NCBI GenBank assembly: GCA_021234155.1
Contig: JAJEKV010000817.1
Span: 21,352-85,351, forward strand
Reading direction: 5' to 3'
From: Isoetes taiwanensis
Lineage: Eukaryota; Streptophyta; Lycopodiopsida; Isoetales; Isoetaceae
DNA length: 64,000 bases
How positions within the stretch are numbered: the first letter of the stretch is position 1; each line of letters starts with the position of its first letter. Shown piece after piece: positions 11,616 to 22,620 of the stretch. Under the pieces are notes generated by a model. That model saw only the letters and a program-made list of their open reading frames with translations, was not told where the DNA came from and made no database searches. Position numbers and translations under genes: made by a program.

Positions 11616-11651
11616 CGCGCATTTTTGTACCCCAATATCTAACTTAGACCC
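11616..11651. repeat. Right terminal repeat of element A
   Basis: The stretch CGCGCATTTTTGTACCCCAA continues into a tail ending TTAGACCC. It is a diverged version of the right terminus of element B. Its outer flank is AGTA. The partner left terminus lies outside the window. Confidence 0.65.
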
Positions 11652-11662
11652 AGTATCTCTAG

Positions 11663-12337
11663 TTAGTGATAAATTTCATAACATTTTATAATATCAGCCA
11701 AGGATATGTCTGTTATTTTATCCAAAAGATTTAAAGCTACATCATACATTGATTGTACCATCCAATTAGGATTAATCTTCCATGGGAATAGATTACAGTA
11801 TTTGTCACATGTTCTCATGGCAATATCTGGCATATATCAATAATCATGTTAGCATTGAAGTAATGACGTTAGAAAATTGAGTATAGACCATGCCATATGC
11901 ATTGGTGATCCACCTAGCCTTTCTTATGTGCCTTATAGATGCCTAGGAAATAGAGTAATTTTTCACTAGCACAATCCGTATATGGTAATATCTGCCGCAT
12001 TTCAATTTTAACCTTCCAAATGGTAGCTACTTGTTCAACTTCCACTTTTCTAAAATCAGTACTATTTAGTCTGTTATTAGCCATTTCTCTCATATGTTTT
12101 GGACATATGAAAGATGGGTTGTTGGTAGCCTTGTCTACCCTAGCAACATACACATGCTTATTAAGCCATATACTTTTAATCACTGCAATGTCATTCAGAT
12201 GAAATCTCCTAATACTATCTCTTTTAAAGACCTCCTTTATATTCTATGATACTATCTCCAGCATATATTCCTTAACTTGTAATGCATTTTCATCTTCCAG
12301 ATGTGGATAGACAAATTGGTTCAACTCTACAATCCAG
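11663..12337 (-). pseudogene. Unrecognised degenerate coding sequence, 3' part, between elements A and B
   Basis: On the minus strand a coding-like run reads VDWIVELNQFVYPHLEDE (about 12335-12282), breaks at a stop, resumes with IKSIWLNKHVYVARVDKATN and FICPKHMREMANNRL (12180-12065), then TDFRKVEVEQVATIWKVKIE, TDCASEKLLYFLGIYK, and further down CNLFPWKINPNWMVQSMYDV, ending at a stop at 11663-11665. The composition is coding-like, but I do not recognise the family. Element A ends only 11 bp past the stop, and element B interrupts the upstream side. It could be part of another transposable element. Confidence 0.45.
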
Positions 12338-12341
12338 TCTA
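12338..12341. repeat. TCTA target-site duplication, left of element B
   Basis: TCTA directly precedes the left terminal repeat of element B and recurs directly after the right one (18817-18820). A 4-bp duplication can arise by chance, but it sits exactly at both ends of a perfect 30-bp inverted repeat. Confidence 0.7.
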
Positions 12342-12371
12342 GGGTGTAAATTTGATAGTGGTACCCCAAAA
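12342..12371 (+). repeat. Left terminal inverted repeat of element B
   Basis: These 30 bases are the exact reverse complement of 18787-18816. The repeat starts GGG and is followed within 40 bases by AAGTGCTT and TAGGTGCTT sub-terminal motifs. Confidence 0.95.
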
Positions 12372-12516
12372 GCACTGTCCGGACACTTGCTTTAAGTGCT
12401 TTAGGTGCTTATTCCTTGATCAAAATTTAGAGTAACGAATTATGAGGTTGTTATTCCAGAAATAGCAATCCTCTTCCGACAAATTAGAATTGCAATTCCT
12501 TGATCATATCAATTTC

Positions 12517-15500
12517 ATGGCAAGTTCTCCTGAAAGCATTGATTCTGATAAACGAAGAATTTACTTGGAGCTAGAATCCAGGAGAAAACGAGAATCCAGA
12601 AAGAGGATTAGAGAATTGGAGAAGGAGAACATTGCACCTTTAGTACAGAAGAAAAAAGAACGTTCTCTGAGTCAAAGAAGACAACAGGAACTTTCAAAAG
12701 AGTTAGAGGATTCTTTTTTTCACATTGTAAGGAATTGTGCTGATGATGATTCAAAAGGAAGAGTAGCACACAGTTTTTTAAAAAGGATCAAACATTTACC
12801 ACATGTTACTATAGCAGATCCCAAGGAATTTCATGTGATGAAAGATATGATTTCCAATGTGAGAAAACCATGCAGGCACAAAATTTCAAAGAAGTACTTG
12901 ATGTACTCAAGCAAGGAAGACCACCCTCCAAATGGCGGCTTCCACAGTTAGAGGGACTAATCGAGAGAAACAATTTCAAGGCTTCTTTCAATTCCCAAGA
13001 AAACTGTAGCCGGGCATTTAGAAGACGAATATGTGCGAGAGTTTGATCTTTGGTCCATGGTCAATGCATGCAAGGAAGAAGAGATTTGATGCACTTTCCC
13101 GGAAAGAGATAAGTGTTGTGAGAAGGTTTTGGCATGAGAATACACGAAGTTTCACCTTATAAAAAAACATGTTAGAAAGCATGTGGCGAGAGTGGTGAGA
13201 AAATTGATCATCAATACATTTGCTAGAAGTGACACAGGTATTCCTTGAACCATTTATTTGTTATTCTCATGCTTTTTTAGTTTCTATATTTCTTACATGG
13301 TTCGAAATCTATTTTTTTTTCTTTTTTGTTCGGTTGCAACTATACCTTGCTTTTGAAAAGGAACATCCCGATATGAAGATATCAAACAGACTTTTGAAAG
13401 ATTGAAACCAAGCTATATTAGGAGGCTTCAAGAAAGAGAAACATGTTGTTGCCAATACCATCTCGCATCTTGAGTTTGCCATGCAAGCCATAAATAACAT
13501 GAGGACTGATCCTTATGGTGTACACAAAGATTGCAAGTGTAAGTGCAGAATTTGTGGTTCGGGTCCAACATGTATTGCTAAAGAAAACACAATCAAATCA
13601 ACTAGTGATTATTGGAGACAAATTGTGTGCTTAAGGATGAGAATGATGAATGGCACAAGCATGCATGTCTAATGTTGAGACATGTACAAAAGTGTGGTTT
13701 GAAGAGGCAAGTGTGGTTTCCTTGCAATTTCAGTTTTGATTGCCTTGATTTTAACATATTTGATTGCTTTATGTAGGCTGCCAACATGCCCCGAGAGAGA
13801 AGGTTAAAAATAATAAGCGGGATGTTAATTGGAAAGTGTTTGAACAGGTAAAAAGTAGTTTAGATTTTCTTGAGTTGGGTGTGTGTTAGTGTAGAGGTAA
13901 ATTAAAGCTTTATCCTCTTCTCTTAAAGAAGAAAATGAACAAGAAAACTAGGGTCGGCAAGAAACCTTCAAAGGTTACAAGATTGGCATACAAATCAGGT
14001 TCTCCTTTTGAATTCCATCAGCATGCAACTAAAAACTCAAGACATTTGTTCCACATAATTCTGAGAGCTCATTGGCAAAGCAAAACAATTAGGGCAATGT
14101 TTGACAAAGCATTTGGCAGATGATACTATTGTCTCGTGGATAGATTTTTAGAGAATTATGGATTTAAAATTCAACAAGAATCTCAATCTCGCCAGCGGCA
14201 TCTTGATCAGTCTCCATTCTTGTACACATCACTTATAGAAGAATGAGAAAATCGAGGCAAAAGCAAGACGAGGAAGAAGGAAGAAGATGACAAAGAGATT
14301 AAAAAGAAAAATCGCAAAAGAGAAAAGAAAAAACTCATTGAAAGGAATTGTGAAGGAGACTCACTTCTATATCCGTGATGATGACAAAACTCATGATATT
14401 GAGTTTGTCCAAAGATTAACTCAAAATCATGTGATTGGCTAAAATCTATGGGAATTAACTTAACAAACATGTTTTCCGGAGTGATGGTTTTCTTCACAGA
14501 TTTAAGTCACGCAAGACCATTTTACTTCCTTGGTAGGTTTCACAAACATCTTCAAAAGGATATTCTCGGAATTTTTGCTAGCTCACATGGAAAAGGTGAG
14601 CATGATGGTCTTTGGAGCCGTCATCAAGAGGATTCTAACAAAGGAACGGATGAAATATGATGGAAAGAAATTGCAAGTGTGCAAAGGAGGTGGTTGCATT
14701 TCTTAGGTGGTACTTCAACAACAATCCCAATCGATAATGACATAACAAGGTATACTTTCTTGGTTTTCCTCTGCATACTTAAAGCACTTAAGCACTTAAA
14801 GCACTTAAAGCACTTAAGCACTTAGAAATTAAGGGCATGAATATATAAATTGTTTGTGTTTGTGGTTGTTAATGGGCTACTCTATTATGTAAAACATGAT
14901 ATTTCCCAGCCCTAAATCAAGATTGTCTTCTTTTTTTTTTATTTTTGATATGGATATTCTTCAACTGTTTCAAAGATCGAAAGCACTTACAAACACTAAG
15001 CACTTGTGCGTGTACTACAAGAAACCCGATCCCTCAAAAATAGATAGATCGAGAGATTTGATTGTCACACTTTGAAAGGAACTACACAACTCCATTGCAT
15101 AAGACCATGTGACGAGGACAACACTCTAAAGGTAGCTTATAGACCTCTCTCATGCTTACGTGAGAATTGTGTTCAATTCCAATGGGACTCGCACTACCTA
15201 AGTCCGCATTGGTGGTTGGGAAACCTCTTGAACTAAAAAAAGAAGGAGATTAAAGCAACTAATGATGCTAATAAAGCATCGGATGAAGACTTGCTTGATA
15301 GAAGTAGAAGATGAACATGAAGAAGAGGAAGATGAGGAAGACTATGACATAGATAGTTCTATGGTAGAGGTTGGAGATAATTTTCTTTGTCAATGCAGAG
15401 GAAGGTAATGAAGAGGGGTTGATTTTTATGTATTGAAGGTGCAAGAAAAGAACACTTTGCTTGAGGATTATGTGGATGGATGGGAAATGTATTTGGAGTT

Positions 15501-15709
15501 GAATCATTATTGTCTCGGGATATTACTATAAACGGTGGGTGGTCTCAAATTTGAGCTACTAGATGACCATTTTGTGGCTAGTGTGTATAGCCACCTTGTA
15601 AGATTAGCTAACTTTGAAATGATTGCAGGATGAAGAGGATGGTATGTTGTATACTATGGCTGAAGACACTTGCCAACAGATTATATGTAGCCTCCCAAAC
15701 TCGGCTTAA
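12517..15709 (+). pseudogene. Transposase-like gene of element B
   Basis: The start MASSPESIDSDKRRIYLELE at 12517 opens a basic, coiled N-terminus (to about 12700), followed by RVAHSFLKRIKHLPHVTI (12763-12816). Further exonic pieces are the Cys/His cluster (MCCCQYH, then CKCKCRICGSG; 13435-13570), the segment KVTRLAYK (about 13971), the SDG box (HVFRSDGFLHRFKSRK; about 14467-14515), FASSHGKGEHDGLGAVIKR (14570-14635), LHCIRPCDED (about 15092), an acidic run (15305-15345) and a C-terminal domain ending SLPNSA near 15709. GT/AG introns match those of the element A copy. I infer a DDE-type transposase from the paired SDG and HGKGEHDG boxes. Frameshifts (for example near 12880 and 14490) make this copy defective, though it is longer than copy A within the window. 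Confidence 0.65.
14779..14826 (+). repeat. Array of AAGCACTTA motifs inside element B
   Basis: Five to six head-to-tail copies of a 9-10-base unit, AAGCACTTA or AAAGCACTTA, lie in the probable intron after the HGKGEHDG exon. The same octamer, as AAGTGCTT, occurs in the sub-terminal zone of the left end, with the variant TAGGTGCTT at both ends, and loose copies follow at 14980-15010. Confidence 0.8.
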
Positions 15710-16004
15710 ATTCTATGGTCAAACTTCGGCTTAAATACTGTTCATATGGTATTGACTCAATTACTATTCATAGTTTGACTATTAAAGCAAAAAAGCACTC
15801 ACACAAAAAACATCAATGCAATTGTAACTTTGAAAGTCATGTATTTATGTTCTGTATTACATCAAAATTGTGGCATATCTTTTGTATAACATGTACAAAA
15901 TTGTGGCATATCTGCCTCGAAGTTATATATAAGTCTTCACTATTTCAATATACAACCTGTAACTTTGCATGAATCTGGTCTCATCTTAACCTGAATTACG
16001 AATC

Positions 16005-18593
16005 AACACGCATTCTATCTACGTGTGTCCTGAAGTATGAAAGGTCTCCCTTAACCATTGTAATGACCTTTGCAATATTGTTTTACCATTTGGGTGGTTT
16101 CCTTTCCCAATTCAAACTCGACATTGTTTCTAGAATTACGAGAGCATCCTCTCGTGTCTTGATCGGCCTACAATGCTCCTTTAGAATGTTAGAGAAATCA
16201 TCAACCATTGCCACATCCTTAAGTCTTGGCGGGGAATTGGTCCAATACATAATCATCTCGCATCCAAATTAAAGCACGGAATCAAAAGAGATGTGAAAGG
16301 TGGAGAGGCAAATGTTTTATGAATGCTATCATCCAACAATATGCAATTGCCCTCATATTGTGGGTATTCACTAAAAACTGCAGATAAAGGTTTTAAGTAC
16401 AATGGTTTGTCGGATCGGATGGGCCACTTGAAAGGCATCTCTAAGCAATGGGTCGATCCCAAATAAATACAAAGTCATGCCTAATAACTGGTGCTATGAC
16501 ATCCACAACTTCATTTACATTAACCTCGTTCATGGATGACCAAATTGCTATGTCAAAGTGTGCCATTCTTTCGCTTGAGAATTCAGTGCATGAGGCCTTA
16601 AAACAACCAATTTCTTGCTTGTTTTTGTAATCCACAATCTAGCATCCTGAGATGATTGTTCCCTCTTGTATGTCCTCACTAGAACACCATTCACATCTAA
16701 AATAAGAAGTTTCCTCTTCAAAGAGGACTTTCTTTGTACACCTATCATTCAAAAATATAAAGTAAACACCAACTCAAGCACAAACACAAGCGAAATTTAA
16801 AATACTAAATTAATAATAACTTTTGTCAACATTTTGATCAACAATTTGTTCAACATTTTGGTCTTGAAATACAATTGTACCTGAACATTCAAATATCTAT
16901 AGTTAAATCAAAGATTTTATAGACAAATTTGAATTGCCTCTTAAAACCTCCATAATTGCATTCATTTTGGTACATGTGTCTTCCTTTTCTAGTACTTCCT
17001 TTTACGGCCCTTCCTTTTTCGAGTCGCCTTTTTCTAGTTCTTCATTTTTACGTAATTGTTTCAACCTCAACTTCTTTTACTGATTCAGCTCATTTGCCAA
17101 TGCCCTCCTTCTCAAATTGTACTTCTGCCTTCTTGTTTTGTGTTCTTTGCCTTTTTAATGTTTTCCCTTCTTTGTTGCAACCTCTCCATCTTTCCTTTTC
17201 CTTTTGTTGGCTGCTTTCTTCTCTTCGAAGGGGTAATTTGTACATCCTTACTACATCCTACACCATCCTCCGTTCAACAACGGGTTTCATCCTGCTCACT
17301 TGCATATCCTTGATTGGATGCTTTTCTAGCCCTTTGCCTTAGCTTGCTTTTTTAGGACTACACAATGCATCTTTCGGCACTTTTTCAATTCGGAAGGTGG
17401 CACATAGTCTTGATGCTTGAAGAGGACCTACCAATTGAATCAAGTTGATTTTGTAGGTATATCTCTTTGTAGGCATATCAACTATTTTATTTACTTAAGC
17501 TGGCTTTGTCACATGCATGCCAAGCTCAAGAAATAAATGCGGATGAATTACACCCCACATACCTTGCATTTACCTTCCTTCAACAAAATTTGCACAAGCC
17601 ACATGGTACTCATGATCACAACTTAAAATCAAAGACAATTTGTACCTATCATGAAAAAGTAGGCCACAAGCACGGCCAAGCACCAAAGTTCTTGATTCAC
17701 GGTAGTCTTTGGCGATAGTGTTGATCTTTGAATGGATTAAAACTTATATTCTTCAATTACGTAAGATTAGAAAGATTAGCTCACGAGTTGAAATTGGCCT
17801 CTTTCTCTTTGATCTCCACTTCCAAGGTATTCTTCCTCGAGCTGCCCCTTTATACGTATCCGGAGACTTGAAAAGGTTTTTAACTTCGATTCTGATAATA
17901 TGTCTCCATTTGTAGTGTCATCTCCAATTCCTTCCTCGGTCGGGAATCCTCCTCCCCTTTCGGATATTGTGGTCTTCAAATCCTCAACTTTCTTCATGCT
18001 CTCTTCAAGTTCCACTTGAATTTTTTATTAGACTTAGCCTCTGAAGCTAAACTAACCTCAATTTCATGCACCTCTTCTAACATGCTTGCCCTTTCATTCT
18101 CAAGCTTATTTACGACTTCCTTAATCAATTCAAAGTTCTCTTTAAAAGCGAGTGGTCTAATTTTAAACTTTCTAAGCAAGTAACTTTGCTAGAAGTGGCA
18201 ACTTGGACATCCTTTCCTCTACTAGACTGCAATTTCTATACTTCATAACTTGAGCCCCAAAAGAGGCCCAATTGATCTTGTGCTTTGCGAGGGGTTTGAA
18301 ATGGCGATATCACAATTTTCCCATGCAAAAGCATAAGCCACACCGCTTTCTCACTTCATTGTTTGGCATAGTTTCCTTTTGATATAATTTTTCAACAATC
18401 GTCCAATTTTTCTGGGCAGAATTTGGATCATGGAAACTTTCATCTTATTGCTTGGGCCCTCTTGCCAAACCGAGGCCCATTGTGCATCTGTTACATTCTC
18501 TTCCAACCATTTTACTTTCAAAGCAGGCTGCAATCCTTCACCAGAAAGTCCATGAATGTCTATGAAATCTTGCTCGGTCACCGCTTCGGCCAT
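16005..18593 (-). pseudogene. NIF/FCP1-like phosphatase-domain gene with RING-like cluster (element B copy)
   Basis: The minus-strand start is MAEAVTEQDFIDIHGLSGEG at 18593, followed by LKVKWLEENVTDAQWASVWQ, which aligns with the N-terminus of the element A copy. AYAFAWENC (about 18325) matches ALSFAWKNC of copy A. A coiled coil (18160-17960) leads to a RING-like cluster (ACGLLFHDRYKLS, SCDHEYHVAC; about 17680-17600), then a Lys/Thr/Ser-rich linker and the FCP1/NIF domain: KLLILDVNGVLV (about 16710), FDIAIWSSMNEVNVNE (about 16545), FVFIWDRP (about 16460) and CILLDDSIHKTFASPP (about 16340-16295). The phosphatase loop again has Asn for the second Asp (DVNG). The 3' end near 16005 is approximate. 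Stops between exonic blocks suggest introns plus decay. Confidence 0.75.
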
Positions 18594-18786
18594 TGTAAAT
18601 TGAACGGATCAAAGGATTGTGTGACGGAATTGGTGATCAAGGAAGAGGATTCGGAGCTTGAGGGATTGAAATTAGGGGCGAGGAATAAAAGAAAGGGCTT
18701 GGGGAAACGAGGCAAATGATGTCCTCTAAAAAAAAAACTGTCACTGCTCGAATTTAGGTGCTTTAGGTGCTTGGTGCTTTCGCGCA

Positions 18787-18816
18787 TTTTGGGGTACCAC
18801 TATCAAATTTACACCC
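18787..18816 (-). repeat. Right terminal inverted repeat of element B
   Basis: The stretch is the exact reverse complement of 12342-12371. It is preceded by three head-to-tail TAGGTGCTT-type motifs (18752-18780) and followed by TCTA. Confidence 0.95.
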
Positions 18817-18820
18817 TCTA

Positions 18821-20770
18821 CAATATAGAGGTTCTGATGTGATTTATATATGGGTCAACAAACGTTTTAAGCTATGGTATAGTACAGGGGCAAATGTCCT
18901 CGTTATCTTGCACAAATACTATAAATGATGTATAGCAAAGGTTTCTCGTGTCCTCCGTATACTTTCAGGAGAACAACATTTCTTCTATGATACTTATTTC
19001 AATCTCTTCAAAAATGTCTACCTGGCTTGGTGGACTATTTTGGGCAAGCAAATCTTATCCAATATCCTGGATTAAAATATACAATGCACTATTTTATTCT
19101 TTTTAGGGGCCCTTCTTCTTCCCCAATATGTCTTTGTGTATGATTTTGGTGTTCTGCAATATCTTATGAATAATGTCAAAGGTTAGTATATCCTGTATCC
19201 ATGTTAAAAAAGCTTAAGAAGGATCTTCAGGTGAGTTTTTACTGGAACATCCCAGCTCAGGATATATTTTTGCCACATGGCTATCAGAAACCTCATATTT
19301 AATGAATTCCGATCTCTTATAATATATGTCCATTCTAGTATATTTTATTTTAAAAAACCCCCAAATGCCACTACAAATGCATCAGCATAAAACATATATA
19401 AATATTGAATTCATACCTTATTTATCATAGGTGAGCACTTGGGAAGTCTGACCCACATCCCCAACATCTCTTGTGTTACTATTTTTGGTATATGAGTGTG
19501 CCCCATTGCTTGGATTGATACTTTTGGCTGCATCAAACTATACACATTCCCCTGGTGTACTAGATAAAACCGTGATACATGGTGGATCGTTGATTATAAA
19601 ACCAGAACTGATAGTTTTGCAAAACGACTGTATTTTGTTACTTTGTTACTACTTGTGCTAGCAGCCCCAAAAGTCCCCTCATAAATTCAACTGGTTTTGT
19701 GGTCTTTTCACCACCTTTAAGTGTGCTTTTGAGACAATTCCTAAATGCTACCATCTGTCTAGCATACGACATGTTAAGTTATAAAACATCAAGATTCTTT
19801 TGCATGTACCATATAGATTGATCAATCCATATCATGCTCCCCTCACACACATTGCTCTTGTTTTGATTGTTTTGCTTCATTTTACTCTTATCCTCATATA
19901 TGCATTTAAAATATGGGCACATGGTGCGCCACAACCTTTTCAGGTAAAATTTATCCTTATTAATGTTGGTATAAGCCATGTAGCCTTTCAGGGCCAACAT
20001 CATCTTCTCACTTCTATTACATTTTTTGTCAAAAAAACGTGTTGCCATGGGCCGTTTTACTTTAGTCCTTTTCATCATATTCATCCTAAAAGCATCTGAC
20101 TTCGCCTCACAATTGTTCTTCAACTAGCTTGGTTACAGAACAATCTATGATTTTCAACCAACCTATCAGGAATAATAGAAAATTTCAGACAATTTCTCAG
20201 ATTGAATTTAAACACCACCTCATTATCCAATTTTTCCTTATTATCCTTGGGTTTGAGCATAGCCTTATCCTCTTCTGTTAAGATGTCATACCCAAATAGA
20301 TCCATTGGCTGTTGCCTCGGCTATCTGCATATGAATATGCTCCTCCTCTTTTGCATGAGTATTTCTTATCTCATTGGCATCTTCTAGGGTAGTGATCCCA
20401 TTAATGAAGTCTTTGCTACATTCATCTTCAGTTTTATTCCAATTGTATACCTTATGTGGTGGGCTATCATATAATTCCACAATAAAAGGATATACCTCTT
20501 CTTCTTTATCAGGTTGTTGATAGGAGGCAGTAACATAAGCCACTCACTAAAGCCAAGGTGAGTAACAACTGATATCTGCCCTGGTTTCCTGATAGCCCCC
20601 TTTTCCAAAATCAGATCATGTACTTTCATATTCTTTATACAGCATAGGATAGTTTGTACAACCGAATTGGGGCATTCTATTCCTTTCTTGTCATAGCCTA
20701 TCTCCTTTAACTGCTCATTCCAGGTTGAAGGTATAACTTCGTATTCTTCCTCCTCATCATAGGCTTCCTA
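18821..20770 (-). pseudogene. Unrecognised degenerate coding sequence, 5' part, right of element B
   Basis: Coding-like blocks on the minus strand begin after a plausible acceptor near 20768: STWNEQLKEIGYDKKGIECP, KGAIRKPGQISVVTHLGFSE, then VYPFIVELYDSPPHKVYNWN (about 20480), YDILTEEDKAMLKPKDNKEK (about 20290), NLRNCLKFSIIPDRLVENH and LKGYMAYTNINKDKFYLKRL (about 19990). Near the element B boundary is YTEDTRNLCYTSFIVFVQDN (about 18950). Strand and spacing suggest the same gene as 11663-12337, with element B inserted in it. Frameshifts and stops are frequent. I do not recognise the protein. Confidence 0.4.
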
Positions 20771-21118
20771 CACCATATAAAAATCATAATCATTAGATAT
20801 TCAGTCTATCTTTATATGGTTTCAAAATACTTCAATCTTCCTAAGCATAAACCTAGGATTAAAGGAAAACTCATACTACTGCAAATAGGTCAAGGATAAC
20901 ATTAGATATACCAATGTGATGAAGTATCTAAAAAATATCCGGTTTGACATAGATACCCTAGATCAAACATCCATCTCACTCAATCCTTTAATGGTATTAT
21001 CATCCTACAACTGGACGGAGCTTTTCCAGCATAGTATCCTATTCACTTATTTTACTCATTATTACAGTTCTCAACTCATTCTCTCCATTTAACATCCGTC
21101 CTTGATAATCATTTAAAC
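20771..21118. other. No gene seen
   Basis: AT-rich sequence without an open frame of note. It could be an intron or upstream part of the degenerate minus-strand gene. Confidence 0.4.
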
Positions 21119-21169
21119 CATACAAGAAATTTATCGCGGCGGCCAAGGCCGCCGCGAACATTTCTCTTT
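21119..21169. repeat. 51-bp dispersed hairpin repeat, copy 1
   Basis: The stretch is identical over 51 bases to 58158-58208. It contains a perfect 10-bp stem (CGCGGCGGCC and GGCCGCCGCG) around an AA loop, flanked by an imperfect outer stem (AGAAATT and AACATTTCT). The start CATACAAGAAATTT recalls the CACTACAAGAAA end of plant CACTA elements, but no partner end or target duplication is evident. Confidence 0.85.
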
Positions 21170-21362
21170 CTTGATCCCCTATGTGTATGGAAGTGAGTCA
21201 GCAAAGAAAATTGTTCGCATTAACCCAAGTCCTTCTACCGACTCACTCATTGGCTGGAATTTTCTCTGGCAGTGTAATATTTGTAATTGATGTAGTTATT
21301 TGTCCTTTGTTTTTTGAATATATACTTTAGATAAGAGGCGACCTTAAGTGTGCAGTTACAAA

Positions 21363-21413
21363 TGTATTTGACTTACTTTCTAAATGCTGTATTTGACTTA
21401 CTTTCTAAATGCT
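21363..21413 (+). repeat. 26-bp tandem duplication
   Basis: TGTATTTGACTTACTTTCTA plus AATGC occurs twice in direct succession. A second local duplication of about 55 bp follows at 21537-21620 (CTTCTTTAAAG with TTTTGAACAA in both halves). Confidence 0.8.
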
Positions 21414-21600
21414 TTAGTTCATAGAAACCATTCTAGCCAGGTGAAATGCCTCAATCATGGAACATGTGGACTTCTTCAATGTATGGAATGACATTTGACT
21501 TTCTTAAAAAGTAGCCATGCATATTGCTCCTTGTTTTAAAGATTCCAAAGTTCTTCTTTAAAGTCATTTTGAACAATAAAGATTTCAAAGGTTTTCTTCT

Positions 21601-22620
21601 TTAAAGTTGTTTTGAACAATGCAACACCATGCAAGACAATGGTTGTAAAGTGAATATAAACCACAATAAACAGTCCTTTTTCACAAAAGGAAGCCAGTTT
21701 TTAACAATGTATAATCTCAAAGGCATGACTTGCCAAAGATAAATTTGGTCAAAGATATATTGGAGGTAGGTCAACCTCTTGTTCATTAGCCTATACAGGT
21801 GTAGAACAATTTTATGGCACATGGAGTCAAGTAAGTTTCTACATTGGAAAACGAGGTTTGGAGTCTCTGTGCCATTGGAACATTCTTCTTGGAAGGATTA
21901 GCAACGGCAAAAAATCAAAGGCAATAGGTTAGGTTTTCTGATGGTTAAGTTTCATTGATAAATAAAGCCGCTGCATAACAAAATCCAACTTTGACAAAAT
22001 CCAACTCTGACCTTCAGCAAAAAGTGGAACCAAGATCATGGATGCGCTTAAAAACTGAGCAGGCAATTTTTTGTAATGGAAACATATCTGATCATAGATA
22101 GAAACTGCATGTCGAATAAAGTTATCTAAATAGCTTCCTTCGTTTAACCAGATTGCTTTACATGCATTACTCAATGAGGATTATGAAATGTCAGTTTCAA
22201 ATACTTCTGTCTCTTCAACGTTGGACCTTGAAGAAACAGATGCCGTGCCTATAAGAGAAGAAGTGCTTGCAAATTTGACTATATTTGACAAATTGGATGC
22301 TTCAGGGCATGCAAGATTTGATGCTTGAATTGTCAATTCTTAAAAGACTCCGAGAATTGTAATTTCTAAAACCCAAATGGAAAGCTATCCCATCCTCCAA
22401 ATGATAAAAACCAGAGACATTTGAATAATACAGCCTTTATTTGCAACTGAACATGAAGAGTTTCTAGTTTTAGCACCATCTCTATACCTGACATTAGACG
22501 ATATATACACTTTCACCAGATTGTTTTGGCAAATTGTTTTTGCGAAACCAGACAAAAGACCTTCCAGATGTGTCAACCAGAACCTAGCCCGCATCGCCAG
22601 AATTGGCAGTCATAAATCCA
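21601..22620 (-). other. Possible decayed coding exons, family not recognised
   Basis: Minus-strand blocks look coding-like: MTANSGDAG and VLVDTSGRSFVWFRKNNLPK (about 22605-22520), then SNACKAIWLNEGSYLDNFIR, YDQICFHYKKLPAQFLSASM and LVPLFAEGQSWILSKLDFVM (22170-21975). A further open frame lies at 21822-21601. Stops separate them. They could be exons of one gene or of a remnant. No family is assigned. Confidence 0.3.

Larger units (their letters stand above)
1..11651 (+). mobile_element. Element A: left-truncated copy of a two-gene TIR DNA element
   Basis: This is the older of two related DNA elements. Its left end lies outside the window. Its right end (about 11616-11651, ending TAACTTAGACCC) aligns with the right terminus of element B: both run CGCGCATTTT, a GTACC core, then a tail ending ACCC or GACCC. 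Inside lie a plus-strand transposase-like gene (1-3206) and a convergent minus-strand NIF/RING gene (3894-11355), in the same order and orientation as in element B. About 5.8 kb of the span belongs to two later retroposons (1518-2589 and 6487-11169). Without them the visible part is about 5.9 kb, which matches element B (6.5 kb) if only the 5' part of gene 1 is missing. The boundary rests on alignment to B, since the left terminus cannot be seen. Confidence 0.75.
12342..18816 (+). mobile_element. Element B: complete two-gene TIR DNA element
   Basis: A 6475-bp element is bounded by perfect 30-bp terminal inverted repeats (12342-12371 and 18787-18816). The left one begins GGGTGTAAATTTGATAGTGG. 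TCTA flanks both sides. Inside are a plus-strand transposase-like gene (12517-15709) and a convergent minus-strand NIF/RING gene (about 16005-18593). Both ends carry sub-terminal copies of the motif AAGTGCTT or TAGGTGCTT, and a denser array lies at 14779-14826. Both genes keep introns, so the element moved or was duplicated as DNA. The superfamily is unclear. A 4-bp duplication is known for Sola1 and Academ, and TTAA for Kolobok, but I could not match the proteins to any of them from sequence alone. Confidence 0.85.

Noticed and set aside
21119-21169. Helitron 3' end
   Set aside because: The hairpin fits, but no CTRR follows on either strand at the expected distance.
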